From: Conexibacter sp.
GTDB lineage: Bacteria > Actinomycetota > Thermoleophilia > Solirubrobacterales > 70-9
Assembly (NCBI GenBank): GCA_018263295.1
Contig: JADFCZ010000040.1
Coordinates: 1 to 37,788, forward strand
DNA: 37,788 nucleotides
Direction of reading: 5' to 3'
In this document: positions 37,141 to 37,788 of the stretch, in pieces
Numbering within the stretch: the first letter of the stretch is position 1
Layout: each line of letters begins with the position of its first letter
Translations under genes and position numbers: made by a program
Notes under the pieces: generated by a model
What the model was told of the DNA's origin: nothing
The model's database searches: none
Seen by the model: only the letters and a program-made list of their open reading frames with translations

Positions 37141-37788
37141 GTGACCGCCCCCAGATTCCTCCCGATCGCCGTCGTGTTCGCCGTGTTCCTCGCGGCGTGC
37201 GGCGGCGGCTCGTCGTCGGCAACCGAAAACGGGACGGCCGGCGACGAGCAGATCGTCGTCGCGGCGCTCGGCGACTCGATCACCGCCGGCTCCCCGCTCT
37301 GGGACCCGAACGAGGGGATCCGCGTCGCGATCGGGGACGAGACCGACGAGCGCAGCCAGTACGAGTACTGGGCGACCCGCGCCGACCCACGACTCGCGTT
37401 CCGCAACTGCGGGATCTTCGGCGAGCGCACCGATCAGATCGCGCTGCGTCTGGAAGCGTGCGCGGACGGCGCCGACGCGATCGTGATTCAGGGCGGCATC
37501 AACGACATCGCCCAGGGCCGGCCGGTGCCGGCGGCGGCGGCGGACATCCGGGCGATGGTCCGCGACGCGAAGGCCATGGAGCTGCCCGTCGCGGTCGCCG
37601 ACGTCCTGCCCTGGAACAACGGCCATCCCGGGGCCGACGCCGCGATCGCCCGCCTCAACGCGGAGATCCACGCGATCGGGCGCGAGGAGGACGTCGCCGT
37701 CCTGCCGTTCCACGAGACGCTCGAGGACCCGGCCCGTCCGGGCACGATGAAGGCCGCGTGGACCTACGAGGGCGACCACCCCTCGGTC
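37141..37788 (+). CDS. SGNH/GDSL hydrolase lipoprotein (truncated by the window end)
   Basis: 216 codons without a stop, continuing beyond the window. The N-terminus MTAPRFLPIAVVFAVFLAACG is a lipoprotein signal with lipobox LAAC, followed by a Gly/Ser linker, so the protein is exported and lipid-anchored. VAALGDSITAG is SGNH block I (nucleophile Ser), CGIFGERT follows block I, and IQGGINDI is block III with the Asn. YEGDHPSV at the window end is block V with the Asp-His pair. These are esterases, lipases or polysaccharide deacetylases of the envelope. The GTG at 37141 is the first possible start after an in-frame TGA at 37123. Confidence 0.88.
   Translation, partial: MTAPRFLPIAVVFAVFLAACGGGSSSATENGTAGDEQIVVAALGDSITAGSPLWDPNEGIRVAIGDETDERSQYEYWATRADPRLAFRNCGIFGERTDQIALRLEACADGADAIVIQGGINDIAQGRPVPAAAADIRAMVRDAKAMELPVAVADVLPWNNGHPGADAAIARLNAEIHAIGREEDVAVLPFHETLEDPARPGTMKAAWTYEGDHPSV

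Overview
The window is a high-GC, gene-dense chromosomal stretch with no rRNA, tRNA, insertion sequence, prophage or CRISPR array that I could see. The gene repertoire points to a free-living aerobic actinobacterium, most likely of the Thermoleophilia/Solirubrobacterales type. The pointers are HemQ-type coproheme decarboxylase, an FprA-like ferredoxin reductase, actinobacterial Holin-X and DUF3618 proteins, MscL with a zinc-ribbon tail, frequent GTG starts and many starts lacking a Shine-Dalgarno. The lineage is an inference from gene content only.

Layout. 1-1.6 kb: ferritin-like protein and a divergent alpha/beta hydrolase. 1.6-5.3 kb: cobalamin-dependent methionine synthase (metH) behind a SAM-I (S-box) riboswitch that I recognise directly in the leader. 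5.4-9.6 kb: two envelope genes, a GT4 glycosyltransferase fused to a flippase-like membrane domain and a multi-pass membrane protein with an exported domain. 9.6-15.5 kb: a heme/iron-sulfur neighbourhood (hemQ, ferredoxin reductase, bolA; convergent grxD and erpA) with a PAS-GAF-PAS-GGDEF-EAL protein in the middle. 15.5-18.7 kb: GST-N/glutaredoxin-like protein, NAD-dependent epimerase, DegV, and a three-gene membrane cassette (44-aa protein, Holin-X, DUF3618). 18.7-20.2 kb: nitrilase-family amidase and TetR regulator under a palindromic operator.

20.3-28.8 kb is an acyl-CoA catabolic region. It holds a tightly coupled operon of enoyl-CoA hydratase, beta-keto-acid cleavage enzyme, MerR regulator and small membrane protein, then a two-domain MaoC dehydratase, a GGDEF/HD-GYP protein, a cytochrome P450 and an acyl-CoA dehydrogenase. 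A 29-bp palindromic element (24/29 identical) occurs in front of the enoyl-CoA hydratase operon and again between the P450 and the dehydrogenase, so these units probably share a regulator; the MerR protein is the best candidate. 29.1-31.9 kb: two paralogous LuxR-type response regulators, one with a degraded receiver pocket, followed by a cytosolic hybrid histidine kinase. 31.8-37.8 kb: mscL, a second acyl-CoA dehydrogenase, a GNAT acetyltransferase, a FabG-like reductase, a 14-TM drug exporter and an SGNH-hydrolase lipoprotein that runs off the window.

Two themes recur. Many genes (hemQ, erpA, degV, epimerase, both response regulators, second acyl-CoA dehydrogenase) have a -10-like hexamer 6-8 nt before the start codon and no Shine-Dalgarno, suggesting leaderless mRNAs. 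Several gene-free gaps (28.8-28.9, 34.1, 35.2-35.5 kb) are filled with strong nested inverted repeats that the coding annotation does not explain.
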